Assembly (NCBI GenBank): GCA_964648365.1
Contig: CAZYLK010000008.1
Span: forward strand, 1-63,037
DNA: 63,037 nt
Reading direction: 5' to 3'
From: SURF-32 sp964648365
Lineage (GTDB): Bacteria > Planctomycetota > Phycisphaerae > UBA1845
Shown: positions 11,978 to 20,551 of the stretch, one piece after another
How positions within the stretch are numbered: the first letter of the stretch is position 1
Layout of the letters: the number at the start of each line of letters is the position of its first letter
Made by a program: the position numbers and the translations under genes
Notes under the pieces: generated by a model
Databases searched by the model: none
What the model was told of the DNA's origin: nothing
What the model saw: the letters and a program-made list of their open reading frames with translations, nothing else

Positions 11978-12662
11978 GATCGTCGTGCTCGTGGAGGGTC
12001 AGACCGAGCAGACGTTTGTGCGCGACCAGTTGGCCGCGCGCTTCGGCGCCGTTGGTATCGCCGTATGGCCGGTGCTGTCGGGCAAGGCTGGAAAGCAGGG
12101 CGGGGCACCCCGGTGGCACGTGGCGCGCAAGGACATCCAGCGCGTGCTCAAGCGGGGCCACTATTGTACAACCATGTTTGACTTCTACGGCTTGCCGCTC
12201 GACTGGCCGGGACGTGCTGAGGCGTCCGGCCTGCCGTGGCAGGATCGGGCCGAACACGTGGAGAGGGCGCTCGCGGACGACATCTCAACCCGCATGGGCT
12301 CGAGCTTCAACCCCGCGCGGTTTGTTCCGTACGTCCAGTTGCATGAGTTCGAGGCCCTGCTGTTCGCCGACCTTGAAGCGCTGGTCGCCGTGACCGGCAT
12401 GCTGAGTCAGACTCCGCCGGCAAGGCTTCGCGAAGCGTTTGGCGCCATTCTGACGGAGGCTCACGGCCAGCCGGAAGCCATCGACGACGGCTTCGACACA
12501 TGCCCGTCGCACCGCATCGCATCACTGGTGCCGGCTTACCGCAAGCGGCTGCACGGGTCGATTCTGGTTGCGCGGATCGGCCTGAACGCCATGATCGCGA
12601 ACTGCCCGCACTTCGGGGAGTGGGTCGGCGCGCTTGAAGCCCTCGGTAAACACGCAGAGTAG
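11970..12662 (+). CDS. DUF4276 family protein, probable TOPRIM-like effector partner
   Basis: A 230-residue protein. It begins IVVLVEGQTEQTFVRDQL, an E-G-x-x-E pattern like the first acidic motif of TOPRIM folds, then TTMFDFYGLP (about 67-76), a possible Asp motif, and the family block QPEAIDDGFDTCPSHRI...P.Y.K near 167-190 with IGL...CPHF..W at the end. DUF4276 proteins commonly sit beside AAA_21 ATPases. By analogy with PARIS (ATPase plus DUF4435 TOPRIM nuclease) it may be the nuclease or toxin half. The start chosen is the GTG at 11970, which overlaps the ATPase stop. The nuclease activity is an inference; the pairing is seen directly. Confidence 0.75.
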   Translation: MPEIVVLVEGQTEQTFVRDQLAARFGAVGIAVWPVLSGKAGKQGGAPRWHVARKDIQRVLKRGHYCTTMFDFYGLPLDWPGRAEASGLPWQDRAEHVERALADDISTRMGSSFNPARFVPYVQLHEFEALLFADLEALVAVTGMLSQTPPARLREAFGAILTEAHGQPEAIDDGFDTCPSHRIASLVPAYRKRLHGSILVARIGLNAMIANCPHFGEWVGALEALGKHAE

Positions 12663-12794
12663 CCTCCCGAGCCGCTGTCGATTACCCACACCCCCTCCCC
12701 TTTCTAATGGCCAACCGGCCCGTCTTGAGGTAGATTGCAATAGCGTGGACGCGGGTCTGCGCGGGCCGGGGCGGCGGGACGGGAGGTTGCGGCG

Positions 12795-13586
12795 ATGGAC
12801 ATGGCGGCAGTGGCGACGATACCGATCGCAGCGTTGGATCCGGCGGGCGTGCTGGCCCAGGCGTCTGGCTGGGCTTCGGCGTATCTTTTCTGCCTGATCG
12901 TCGGCGGAGGCTTTCTGCTTTTCTCGCTCGTTTTCGGCGGCCAGGGCGAGGCGGGCGACGTCGACTTCGACGGCGCCGCGGGCGTGGACGTTGATGCCGG
13001 CGGCGGCGAGTTCGACATGGACGCCTCCGGAGGCGACGTGGACCTCGATGCCGGCGGCGACCTGGGCGCGGACGGGGCGGCCGACGCCCACGAGGTCGCC
13101 GGCCACGCGACCGACATCCACCACGGACCCGAGTGGCTGTCGCTGTCGAGTTGGCTGTCCTTCCGATTCCTGATCTACTTCATGGCCACCTTCGGCGCGG
13201 TAGGAACGGTCCTGACGTACCTGTCCGACCTGGGCGTCGCCACAAAGGCGGTCGCATCGATCGGGTCGGGGCTGGTGGTCGGCCAGGCCGTGCAGCAGCT
13301 TTTTCGCCGGCTCCAGCGCGGGCCGGATTCGTCGGTCAGCCGGGCGGACTATGTGCGCCGGATTGGCCGGGTGACCGTGGCGATCGCACCGGGCCGAAAG
13401 GGCGAGGTGGCGGTCGAGGTGGCGGATTCGCAGCGGTTCGTTCCCGCGCGAGCCCAGCGGGATACGGACGGCTTTGCGGTGGGTGAACAGGTCGTGCTGA
13501 CGGCCTACGACGCAGGAACGGCGACGGTCGTGTCGCGAAAAGAATATGAGTTCCTCCACGAGGAGGACAAGGGAGCTGAGGCATGA
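12795..13586 (+). CDS. NfeD-like/YuaF-type membrane protein with OB-fold C-terminus
   Basis: 263 residues. A first membrane segment (about 28-46) is followed by a striking Asp/Gly-rich stretch (about 52-98) with repeated DVDxD and DMDAS-like motifs, then a His/Glu-rich linker, two further membrane segments (about 123-165) and a beta-rich C-terminal domain (IGRVTVAIAPGRKGEVAVEV...GEQVVLTAYDAGTATVVSR) typical of the NfeD OB fold. NfeD proteins are encoded beside flotillins and act in membrane microdomains. The ATG has a GGGAGG upstream, and the last four bases overlap the flotillin start. The acidic stretch could bind Ca2+; this is an inference. Confidence 0.75.
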   Translation: MDMAAVATIPIAALDPAGVLAQASGWASAYLFCLIVGGGFLLFSLVFGGQGEAGDVDFDGAAGVDVDAGGGEFDMDASGGDVDLDAGGDLGADGAADAHEVAGHATDIHHGPEWLSLSSWLSFRFLIYFMATFGAVGTVLTYLSDLGVATKAVASIGSGLVVGQAVQQLFRRLQRGPDSSVSRADYVRRIGRVTVAIAPGRKGEVAVEVADSQRFVPARAQRDTDGFAVGEQVVLTAYDAGTATVVSRKEYEFLHEEDKGAEA

Positions 13587-14947
13587 ACGCGTTGATTCTC
13601 GCGCAGGTTCCGACGTGGGTGTACGGTCTGGCGGGGCTCGTGCTGGTGGGAGGCACGTTCCTGGTCGTCATCATTTCCCGCTTCATCGTTGTCGGGAACC
13701 CGAGCGAACTGCTGGTGATCAGCGGTAAGAAGACGGAAGGTCGCGGCTATCGAACGCTGATCGGCGGGCGCACGCTGCGCATTCCGGTCATCGAAAAGGT
13801 CGATCGGCTCAGCCTGCGCAACATGCAGGTGGGGCTGGAGGTCAAGGCCCAGGCCGGCGGCGGCACGATGATCCCGATCAGCGTCACCGGCGTGGCCAAC
13901 GTCAAGATATCGTCCGAACCGGACACGCGCGGCAACGCCATTGAGCGCTTCCTCGGCCATCCGCCCACGGCCATGCAGCTTGTCGCCCGCGAGACGCTGG
14001 AAGGCGGCCTGCGCGCGGTCATCGGCAAGATGACGCCGGAAGAAATCGTCGAAGACCGCGACAAGTTCGTCGCTACGGTGATGAACGAAGTCAACGACGA
14101 CTTCCGCAAGCTGGGCATGATCATCGACAGCGTCAACATTCAAAACGTCCACGACGAGGATCAATATCTGGAGTCCATCGCCCGCAAGGCGTCGGCCCAG
14201 GTTCGCGCCAGCGCACGCCAGTACGAAGCAGAGCGCAAGTCAGAGGCGGACATCAAGGAAGCCCAGGCCCAGGCGCAGGCGCGCCAGGCCCAGGCCGAGC
14301 GCGACGCCGAAGCCCGCACGGCCGAGGCCGCCAGCCATCAGAAGTCCGAGCAGGCGCGTCTGGCCGCGGAAAAGGCCATCGCCGACGCCGATACGGCACT
14401 GCGCATCCGCAAAGCCGAACTGGCCGCCCAGGCGGAACTGAAGGAAGCCGACTGGCAAAAGGCCGCGGCGGAGGCGGAAGAGGCGCGGCTCATCGCAACC
14501 AAGATCAAGCAGGCCAACGTCGCCCGCGACGTTGCCAAGGCCGAGGCCGAAGGCGCCGCGGCCAGGGTGCTCGAAGAGGGCAAGGCCCGCGCCGCCGCCA
14601 TCGAGCAGATCGGCCGCGCCATCGAGGCGCACCCGGACGCGCTGAAAGTCATGCTGGCGGAAATGATGCCCGAGGTCGTGCGCGAGCTGACCAAGACGCT
14701 CAGCGGCGTCAATCTCGGCGACGTAACCGTCATCGACAGCGGCAACGGCCAGGCCGTAGCCGGCGCCGCCCTGAGCCGGGCGCGTATGCTGTCCGAATCC
14801 CTGGCGACGCTGGAAGGCGTGCTCGGGATCGATATGCGCGCGTTGACCAAGTCGATTGCGAGCAACATCGCCGGGGGGAATGGCGGCGGGAGCGACGCGG
14901 CAGCGGCTGCGAAGACCGCGCGGCCGAAGCCGCCTGCGGGCCAGTGA
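13583..14947 (+). CDS. Flotillin-like SPFH/Band 7 protein
   Basis: A 454-residue flotillin of the FloT/YuaG type. It has an N-terminal hydrophobic segment (about 11-33), an SPFH domain (about 45-205; RNMQVGLEVKAQAGG, ETLEGGLRAVIGKMTPEEI), then a long Ala/Glu/Lys coiled coil with repeated EAQAQAQARQAQAERDAEA (about 215-355) and a short C-terminal tail. It is a scaffold protein of membrane microdomains. The ATG overlaps the stop of the NfeD-like gene (ATGA), the classic NfeD-flotillin operon order. No flotillin-specific substrate can be inferred. Confidence 0.92.
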   Translation: MNALILAQVPTWVYGLAGLVLVGGTFLVVIISRFIVVGNPSELLVISGKKTEGRGYRTLIGGRTLRIPVIEKVDRLSLRNMQVGLEVKAQAGGGTMIPISVTGVANVKISSEPDTRGNAIERFLGHPPTAMQLVARETLEGGLRAVIGKMTPEEIVEDRDKFVATVMNEVNDDFRKLGMIIDSVNIQNVHDEDQYLESIARKASAQVRASARQYEAERKSEADIKEAQAQAQARQAQAERDAEARTAEAASHQKSEQARLAAEKAIADADTALRIRKAELAAQAELKEADWQKAAAEAEEARLIATKIKQANVARDVAKAEAEGAAARVLEEGKARAAAIEQIGRAIEAHPDALKVMLAEMMPEVVRELTKTLSGVNLGDVTVIDSGNGQAVAGAALSRARMLSESLATLEGVLGIDMRALTKSIASNIAGGNGGGSDAAAAAKTARPKPPAGQ

Positions 14948-14961
14948 CTCGCCAACTACAC

Positions 14962-15372
14962 ATGACAACGCCGAGCGCCGACAACTCCTCCAGCCGGGAC
15001 GCCTGCCCTCACTGCGGCGGCGCATCCCGGCGGACGCGCTGGAAGCGCGGCGAAGCGCCGTTCTTCACCATCCGCGGGCCGCGACGCTGCGATTCTTGTG
15101 CGTGCGTCTTCGTTCCCCCGGCGGGCGTTGGGCTGTCGCTGGGGACCGTGGCGTTTGCGCTGTGTTTCGGCCTGCTCCTGATCCCGTCCGCGGGTGAGGT
15201 GTTCCGGGATCTTAGGGACGGGCGGATACTGGGCGGCCTCGTCAACCTCACGCTTCTGGTCGTCACTCTCCCGTGGCTGTGCGTCATCGGCTGGATGGGG
15301 TTTACGCAGTTGCGGGCCGCTCTCCGCAGCCGCGCCGACCAGGCTATGCTCGGCACGGAGGAACTGCGGTAG
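14962..15372 (+). CDS. Small zinc-ribbon membrane protein
   Basis: 136 residues from the ATG at 14962; a GTG at 14944 overlaps the flotillin stop and is an alternative. An N-terminal zinc ribbon (CPHCGGASRRT...CDSCAC, about residues 16-49) is followed by two membrane helices (about 58-76 and 92-115). It follows the flotillin gene with no gap and may be a third member of that operon. The function is unknown. Confidence 0.55.
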   Translation: MTTPSADNSSSRDACPHCGGASRRTRWKRGEAPFFTIRGPRRCDSCACVFVPPAGVGLSLGTVAFALCFGLLLIPSAGEVFRDLRDGRILGGLVNLTLLVVTLPWLCVIGWMGFTQLRAALRSRADQAMLGTEELR

Positions 15373-15496
15373 AGCGGCACAGGCACTGTGGCGACTGATC
15401 GTCCATGCCCGGACGTGTGGACGAAAACGGACTGCTGGCGACCAGGTTGCTGCATCTTTGTAGTTGCTGCACTCACGACGAGGCTTCCCAGACCTC

Positions 15497-16381
15497 ATGG
15501 AATCTGTTGCTTCTGTCGCTGATTTGTTCTGCCCGAATTGCGGATACAACCTCCGCGGCGTCTTAGGCGACTGTTGCCCGGAATGCGGTTACGCCCTCGC
15601 GGGGATGCGTTCGGCGGAGCCGGCAATCCCTTGGGTGCGGCGACGGGAGAATGGGCGAGTTCGCACGTTTTGGCAGACCGTGTGGCTGGTGACCTTCAAC
15701 ACGAAGCGTTTCTGCGAGGAATCGGCCCGGACCGTCAGCTTCGCGGATGCGCGGGCGTTTCTGTGGGTGACGCTGCTGCACGTTCATGTATCGCTGCTGG
15801 CGGCGACAGCTTGCTTATATCTGACTGTTCCAGTCGTCCCGGAACCTGATAATCCCATGGCAGCGTCGATGGCAGCAATGATGGGCGCCCCGGCGCAGGC
15901 CTTGTCTACGATGCTCGACCGCGCCTATGGCGAGGTGTGGCCGGTCGCGATTCTCCTGGCCTGCCTGATGCTCTACCTCGCCTGCGCGGCCGTGGCGCCC
16001 AGCTACCTGTTCCATCCGCGCGCCCTCTCAGCGCGGCAGCAGGACAACGGGATCGCAATGAGCTACTACGCTTGCGGACCGCTCGCGCTGTGGCCATTGA
16101 TGATGCTCGCGCTTGTGCCAGCGACGAATGCCGCGTACGTGTTCCCGACGGTTGGACATGGTGTGCTGGTGGCTGCGGCGATCGCCACAGGCGCGGTGGT
16201 CGTCGGATGGTGGGTGACCCTCATGTCCCTCGCGCGGCGCACGATGCCTCAACTCAAGCGGCAACGGTTGACGGTCGCGATCGGCCTGCCAGTGCTATGG
16301 CTTACCCTGGCCGGCCTCATTCTCGTCGGCCTGCCGTTTATCGTCCTCTCCATCCTCGTTGTTCTCGATAGTCTGCGCTGA
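15497..16381 (+). CDS. Zinc-ribbon multi-pass membrane protein (planctomycete type)
   Basis: A 294-residue protein with an N-terminal ribbon CPNCGYNLRGVLGDCCPECG (residues 12-31), a cytosolic linker and about five membrane helices. The CPxCGYxLRG ribbon fused to membrane helices is a recurring, uncharacterised design in planctomycete genomes; the helical part resembles Yip1-like proteins. The ATG at 15497 was preferred because the ribbon starts soon after it. The 3' end overlaps the convergent gene on the minus strand by 87 bases. Confidence 0.65.
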   Translation: MESVASVADLFCPNCGYNLRGVLGDCCPECGYALAGMRSAEPAIPWVRRRENGRVRTFWQTVWLVTFNTKRFCEESARTVSFADARAFLWVTLLHVHVSLLAATACLYLTVPVVPEPDNPMAASMAAMMGAPAQALSTMLDRAYGEVWPVAILLACLMLYLACAAVAPSYLFHPRALSARQQDNGIAMSYYACGPLALWPLMMLALVPATNAAYVFPTVGHGVLVAAAIATGAVVVGWWVTLMSLARRTMPQLKRQRLTVAIGLPVLWLTLAGLILVGLPFIVLSILVVLDSLR

Positions 16382-17842
16382 CGAGTCACCCGCTCCATCG
16401 TCGTCCTTGGGTTTGCCGTCGAGGTAGAACAGGATATCGCTTCGGTCGAAGTCGATCCGGTGTTCGGGCCTTATGCTCTGCCGACCGCCGTCATCGACGC
16501 CGTTCCGGCCGACGCTGTAGACCAGGGGATGCACCGCGGCCGGGTTGTATCGAATGAGTTCAGCCGCCTGCGACAATGGATCAGCGGGAACCACTGACAG
16601 GTACGCTGGCACGAGCGCATCCAACCGCTCAGGACGGTGTCCCTGGTCGAGTTCGAAGAGCCGTATGGCCAGCGCCGTCGCCGCCAGCCGGCGCTGAGCC
16701 ATCCGAGCGTAGTACGTGCGCACACTTGCGCTTATCGTGTCATCTGTGGTTCCGCCGAGTGCGGATTGCGAGACGGGCCGTGTCAATAATCGAAGCAGAG
16801 ATCGAGATTGTTCCTGCCCGGGAAAGTGCGCCGCCGCCCGCGGCCAATTCCGCTCACGGACGGCATCCGCCGCCAGCGAACAGGGCTGGAGCGCGCGAAT
16901 GGTATCAAGAACGATGATCGGCCTTTCGAGGAAAGCCACCACGCGGTCCCAGCCGGACAATCCTGGAACCGTGTCGAGCATGGCAAGATAGGTCGCTCGG
17001 TCGCCATAGTACATTCGCACCGCCGCCTCTCGGGCGTCGTCCTCGGCCAGCAGTCGGTTGATGAGCGCCTCGACTTGTGCCCGGCTCGCGGGGTGTACGC
17101 CTTCCCCCGCGCCGACTGCGGGTTCGATGACGAGTCGAGCACCAAACTCCTCTACCGTGGACAACCCCAAGTCCTCGCACGCCCAGCCGACCAGCGACGA
17201 GATCAGGACGGGATGGGCATTCACCGTTTCACTGAACGCCGCCAGATCGTGGGTGGTTTCGATGGCGCCGGCGTGATCTCCCGTGCGGTATTGGTGATTG
17301 ATGGCAAACCAGAGCAGCTTGGCGAGCGACCGCTGCTGGGAAACCGGAGGCACGACGAAGGACGCACCCTGCAGGCGATGCTTCCAGGCGACCTGCGGCA
17401 TCGCTCGTGCCCGACGGACGAGTTGGAAGACGTTAGCGTTGCTTTGGTAGAGTTGTTCCGCTTCGACGGGATGGGCATCAAAGGCGTCGGGCTCACTCAG
17501 AAACTGATCATAGGAGACACCTGACGGAGTCGCGAACGTGATGCCCGCGAATGCGGACTCCAGCAGCAACGCCGCGTTCTGGTCATCCCGCACGGCATCC
17601 AGTTCCGCGTCGAACTCGGCGGCATACACCGGCTGGCCCGCGGCGCGATAGCGGTCGAGTTCCGCCTGCAATCGACGGTCCGCCTCCCAACCCCACCACA
17701 ATCGTAACACCACCAGGAAGACGAGCATCCCGCCCGCGATGATGCCGAACCAGCGCAGCCGTCGATGCTGACCGGCCACCAGTCGCCCGCGGCCGGACGC
17801 CGGAGACTCGATACCTGCAATCGTCCCGAGGTTTGAGTTCAC
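16295..17842 (-). CDS. Hypothetical single-pass membrane protein
   Basis: A 515-residue protein from a GTG at 17842 with GGAGGA seven bases upstream; the frame stays open further upstream, but that part looks non-coding. After a short cytosolic N-terminus and one membrane helix (WFGIIAGGMLVFLVVLRLWW, about 31-50) comes a long soluble, mostly helical domain with three Cys, ending in an acidic low-complexity tail rich in Asp, Glu and Asn. Near the C-terminus, PLVYSVGRNGVDDGG resembles the pseudopilin-like ends (YS.G.NG.DDGG) frequent in planctomycete proteins of this type. The function is unknown. The tail overlaps the opposite-strand membrane-protein gene. Confidence 0.65.
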   Translation of the reverse strand: MNSNLGTIAGIESPASGRGRLVAGQHRRLRWFGIIAGGMLVFLVVLRLWWGWEADRRLQAELDRYRAAGQPVYAAEFDAELDAVRDDQNAALLLESAFAGITFATPSGVSYDQFLSEPDAFDAHPVEAEQLYQSNANVFQLVRRARAMPQVAWKHRLQGASFVVPPVSQQRSLAKLLWFAINHQYRTGDHAGAIETTHDLAAFSETVNAHPVLISSLVGWACEDLGLSTVEEFGARLVIEPAVGAGEGVHPASRAQVEALINRLLAEDDAREAAVRMYYGDRATYLAMLDTVPGLSGWDRVVAFLERPIIVLDTIRALQPCSLAADAVRERNWPRAAAHFPGQEQSRSLLRLLTRPVSQSALGGTTDDTISASVRTYYARMAQRRLAATALAIRLFELDQGHRPERLDALVPAYLSVVPADPLSQAAELIRYNPAAVHPLVYSVGRNGVDDGGRQSIRPEHRIDFDRSDILFYLDGKPKDDDGAGDSSAQTIENNEDGEDDKRQADENEAGQGKP

Positions 17843-18657
17843 GTTGGACTCCTCCGTTCGTCGGCCCAACCAGTCTACGTCGGCCGCGTACTTGGGTTCA
17901 ACGTCCGGACTCGATCCGTGCGCAAGCTTCGCGGACGATCCGGCAGGATCGCTCGAGCCGATCTCCACCCGCCGCCGGGGAGGGATCCGTCCGCCGACCG
18001 GCCCCCCACGCCCAAGTCGCCACTTGACCGCCCGCCAGTCGACCCGCCAGGTGTCCACCCCCCGGCACCGGCCGTAACGTTCTGTCGCAGCCTTATTTAG
18101 CCGCGCCACTAGACGTCGCTGATCCGTGCGCGAACAATAGCTCGCTTCGGCGGTCGGCGTCTTCGCTGGGATGGCGGCCGAGCCGGGCAGGACGGGATCG
18201 AGTGGGACCGTGCGGCACTGTCTTTGCGGCAAGTGCGCACGCATCCAGGTCGATCGCGTCGCGTCTTTGCGTCCGAACCCGCGGCGATCGTCATCGCCGC
18301 GGCGTGAAGGGTCGTTCGACCGGTGCTCGTGCCGGTCGAAGTCAGGGAGATCTCGCCAGCGAGCGGCACAACGTCCAACCATTGATCTGCAATCGCACCG
18401 GGCGGCCCCTGCGCCCTTACACCTGGGTGCGACTGCCTTTGGCGCGAGTACGAGGCGCCGCACCGGCCGTCCATCGACGCCGGTCGCCGCCGAAACGTCC
18501 TCATTGTCTGCAGGAAGTTACGCGCCAACAGGGTCCGGCGCGGGGTTAATGTCCGATCGATCCCGTGTCCGGACCCGAATTTTTTGGCGGCCATCCGCGC
18601 CCGGTTCCTGGCGTCGTAGCCTCAAGCCCTTCGACGCCTCGTCGCGCTCGTGACGTC

Positions 18658-18698
18658 GTGACGTTTGTACTTCGTGACGTTTGTACTTCGTGACGTTT
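18658..18698. repeat. 16-bp tandem repeat, 2.6 copies
   Basis: The unit GTGACGTTTGTACTTC occurs at 18658-18673 and 18674-18689 without change, followed by a partial third copy to 18698. A related TGACGTCGTGACG sits just before it. It lies upstream of no obvious start. Confidence 0.85.
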
Positions 18699-18710
18699 AC
18701 GCCCGAAGTC

Positions 18711-18745
18711 GCGCGGGCTGAAGCCTGGCTGAAGCCCACGGCTCG
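18711..18745. repeat. Palindromic GGCTTCAGCC-family repeat with internal duplication
   Basis: On the minus strand the element reads GAGCCGTGGGCTTCAGCC followed by AGGCTTCAGCCCGCGCGA, so the core GGCTTCAGCC is duplicated. The flanks (GAGCC, CGCGCGA) match the copies inside the NAD synthase gene. Confidence 0.7.
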
Positions 18746-18763
18746 GCGATGCCGCCCAGAAGA

Positions 18764-19336
18764 CTACTGACACAGCGCCCGCCGGTTCACCTGGGCGACG
18801 AACCGGTCCGCGTCCTCCCGCTGCGGGAAAAGGGAGGTAGCCATGCCGACCCAGGTATAGGCGTCGAGCAGCCGCAGTTCCACGACGCACGGCGGGCCGC
18901 CTTCCTGCACCGCCGCCCCGCGGACGCGCTCCCACGGCACCCACTGCCCGCCGAATCCCCACGGACGCAGCAGCAGTCCGTCGCCGGTGACGAACACCTC
19001 CGCCCCCCTCCGCGAGTATCGCCACACCAGCCACACCCCCAGCACTTCGATGCCGATCCACCCGGCGATAATCACGCCGGCCCACAGCCTCATTCCCGAC
19101 GGACCCCAGAACAGGTGGACGGTCTGGCTGAACAGCATCCCGCTTGAACCAAGCAGCGACGGCCACAGCCCTGCCAGCATGGCCCTGTTCGAGGCGCGAT
19201 AGTACAGGCAGTCCTGGTCGTACCGCAGCCCGCATTCCGGACAGGCGTGCTCCGCCGGCAAACCGCGCAGCGGATATCGGCAGCGCGGGCACCGTTCGAA
19301 GACGGGCAGTTCCCCATTCTCGGTGGTTGCGGCCAC
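18764..19336 (-). CDS. Zinc-ribbon membrane protein with PH-like C-terminal domain
   Basis: 190 residues: zinc ribbon CPRCRYPLRGLPAEHACPEC (16-35), two membrane helices (about 57-75 and 82-105) and a short beta-rich domain (EVFVTGDGLLLRPWGFGGQWVPWERV...ADRFVAQVN) with the look of a bacterial PH domain. It belongs to the same planctomycete zinc-ribbon/membrane class as the gene at 15497. The function is unknown. Confidence 0.6.
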   Translation of the reverse strand: MAATTENGELPVFERCPRCRYPLRGLPAEHACPECGLRYDQDCLYYRASNRAMLAGLWPSLLGSSGMLFSQTVHLFWGPSGMRLWAGVIIAGWIGIEVLGVWLVWRYSRRGAEVFVTGDGLLLRPWGFGGQWVPWERVRGAAVQEGGPPCVVELRLLDAYTWVGMATSLFPQREDADRFVAQVNRRALCQ

Positions 19337-19429
19337 GCAGTGATCCTACCGCAACCAGTGGGACGAAGCAGCGGCGTCATGCCGGCCGGCGCTTCCCGGC
19401 GCCTCGCGCCATCCTCCCGGCCGGGCGCG

Positions 19430-19600
19430 CCGAGCCCGCGATGTACATCCGCAAGGTGGACCTTGTCGATGACCCCGGGGATGTGTGAACCATCGTGGTG
19501 GATTTCGGTGACGCCGACTTCGGCGGCAACGTGAGCCTCGCAAACGCGGCGGGGGAAACCGGCAGGCTGCGGAGGCAGCCACGCGGACACGCTCCCTGAC
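19430..19600 (+). pseudogene. Decayed remnant of a dockerin-like C-terminal region
   Basis: The plus strand encodes MYIRKVDLVDDPGDV, an in-frame stop, then TIVVDFGDADFGGNVSLANAAG. This aligns with EVDYVDGPGGAWIMVVDFGD and the following ADADGDVDLADLAGF of the intact gene on the opposite strand just to the right (20551-19649). The similarity is also visible at DNA level around GTGGATTTCGGTGACGCC. The acidic loop residues are mutated and a stop interrupts it, so this is a dead fragment of a paralogue in inverted orientation. Confidence 0.6.
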
Positions 19601-19648
19601 GGTCGCGGCTCTGCGACGATGCGGACCGAGCGACGAGGTAACCTGATG

Positions 19649-20551
19649 CTACCGCGGCCCGGTAATCCGCTCGGTCATCGCGCCGTGGTCCGCCAGGTCG
19701 ATGCGCCCGTCGCCGTTGAAGTCATACGCGGCGCACGCCCGCCCGACGCTGCCGCCCTCTTCCCCGGTGAAACACGCCGAAAACCCAGCCAGATCCGCGA
19801 GGTCGACGTCGCCGTCCGCATCCGCGTCGCCGAAATCGACCACCATGATCCACGCCCCCCCCGGGCCGTCGACGTAATCCACTTCGTAGCCGGCGGGCGG
19901 AACCGGGATGGGCCGATCGCCGTCGACGCCGGCCACGGTCGGCGTGCCGTCGGGCACGGCGTCGCCCCCGGTGTCGAGCGTCCGCGCGGCCGCGACTGAA
20001 AAGGCGCCGTGCCCCGGCGCCCAGACCGTGACCATGTCGCCGACGTAGAGCGCAAACACGTCCCCCGCGCGTGCATCGGCGAGGGAAGCGTCTGCCTCGA
20101 AAATCGCCACCGGCGTCTTCGGGATCACCACCGGACCCGGCTGGTCGAAGCCGCCTTCGGCGTACTGAACTTCCGGCCCGGCGAAGAGCGGATCGAAGCC
20201 GGGGTCCAGCCAGCCGACGTTATGCGGATGAACGGCCTGCAGCGCCCGGCCTCCCAGAGCAGTAAGCCGCCCACGATGGGTCTCGCCGGGCACGTGGCCC
20301 AGTGCGATCCCGCGGTTGATCCCGCCGAGATAGCCGATGTCCCACAGCGTCCGCGTCTGAAGCGGGTCGAACACGCAGACGCGGATGCCGTCCACGCGCA
20401 CCGTGCCGCGCTCGACCGCCACGAAATCCTGAAACCCGGCGATCCGCGGGTTCATATCCACGGCCACGGTGACGCGATCATTCGTCGCCGCATCGGCCGA
20501 CAGCGCGGCGAACGACGCCACCCATCCGAAGATCATCACATATTCCGCCAT
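19649..20551 (-). CDS. Secreted protein with dockerin/EF-hand-like C-terminus
   Basis: A 300-residue protein with an N-terminal signal sequence (MIFGWVASFAALSADA, about residues 6-21), a central beta-rich domain of unknown type, and a C-terminal double calcium-loop module: DADADGDVDLADLAGF, CFTG, a conserved Cys, then DFNGDGRIDLADHGAM. This is the dockerin-type tail found on many planctomycete secreted proteins and also on the endonuclease-like protein at 42863. GGAGG lies a few bases before the ATG at 20551. It probably acts in the cell envelope or outside. A C8 tract is present at 19855-19862. Confidence 0.65.
   Translation of the reverse strand: MAEYVMIFGWVASFAALSADAATNDRVTVAVDMNPRIAGFQDFVAVERGTVRVDGIRVCVFDPLQTRTLWDIGYLGGINRGIALGHVPGETHRGRLTALGGRALQAVHPHNVGWLDPGFDPLFAGPEVQYAEGGFDQPGPVVIPKTPVAIFEADASLADARAGDVFALYVGDMVTVWAPGHGAFSVAAARTLDTGGDAVPDGTPTVAGVDGDRPIPVPPAGYEVDYVDGPGGAWIMVVDFGDADADGDVDLADLAGFSACFTGEEGGSVGRACAAYDFNGDGRIDLADHGAMTERITGPR

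Larger units (their letters stand above)
17843..18763. other. 900-base region without a convincing gene
   Basis: Open frames exist on both strands, but they are Arg/Pro/Ser-rich and look like GC-driven noise. The right part carries a 16-base tandem repeat (18658-18698) and a palindromic repeat (18711-18745). The left edge holds the GGAGGA of the minus-strand gene. I see no promoter I would defend. Confidence 0.5.

Noticed and set aside
10868..12662. Naming the ATPase/DUF4276 pair as PARIS or Gabija
   Set aside because: PARIS uses DUF4435 and Gabija uses a UvrD-like helicase partner with an OLD nuclease. Neither protein set matches, so only a general resemblance is claimed.
17843..18463. N-terminal extension of the minus-strand membrane protein to 722 residues
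   Set aside because: The extension is Arg/Pro/Ser-rich without domain features, whereas the GTG at 17842 has a good ribosome binding site and starts just before the membrane helix.
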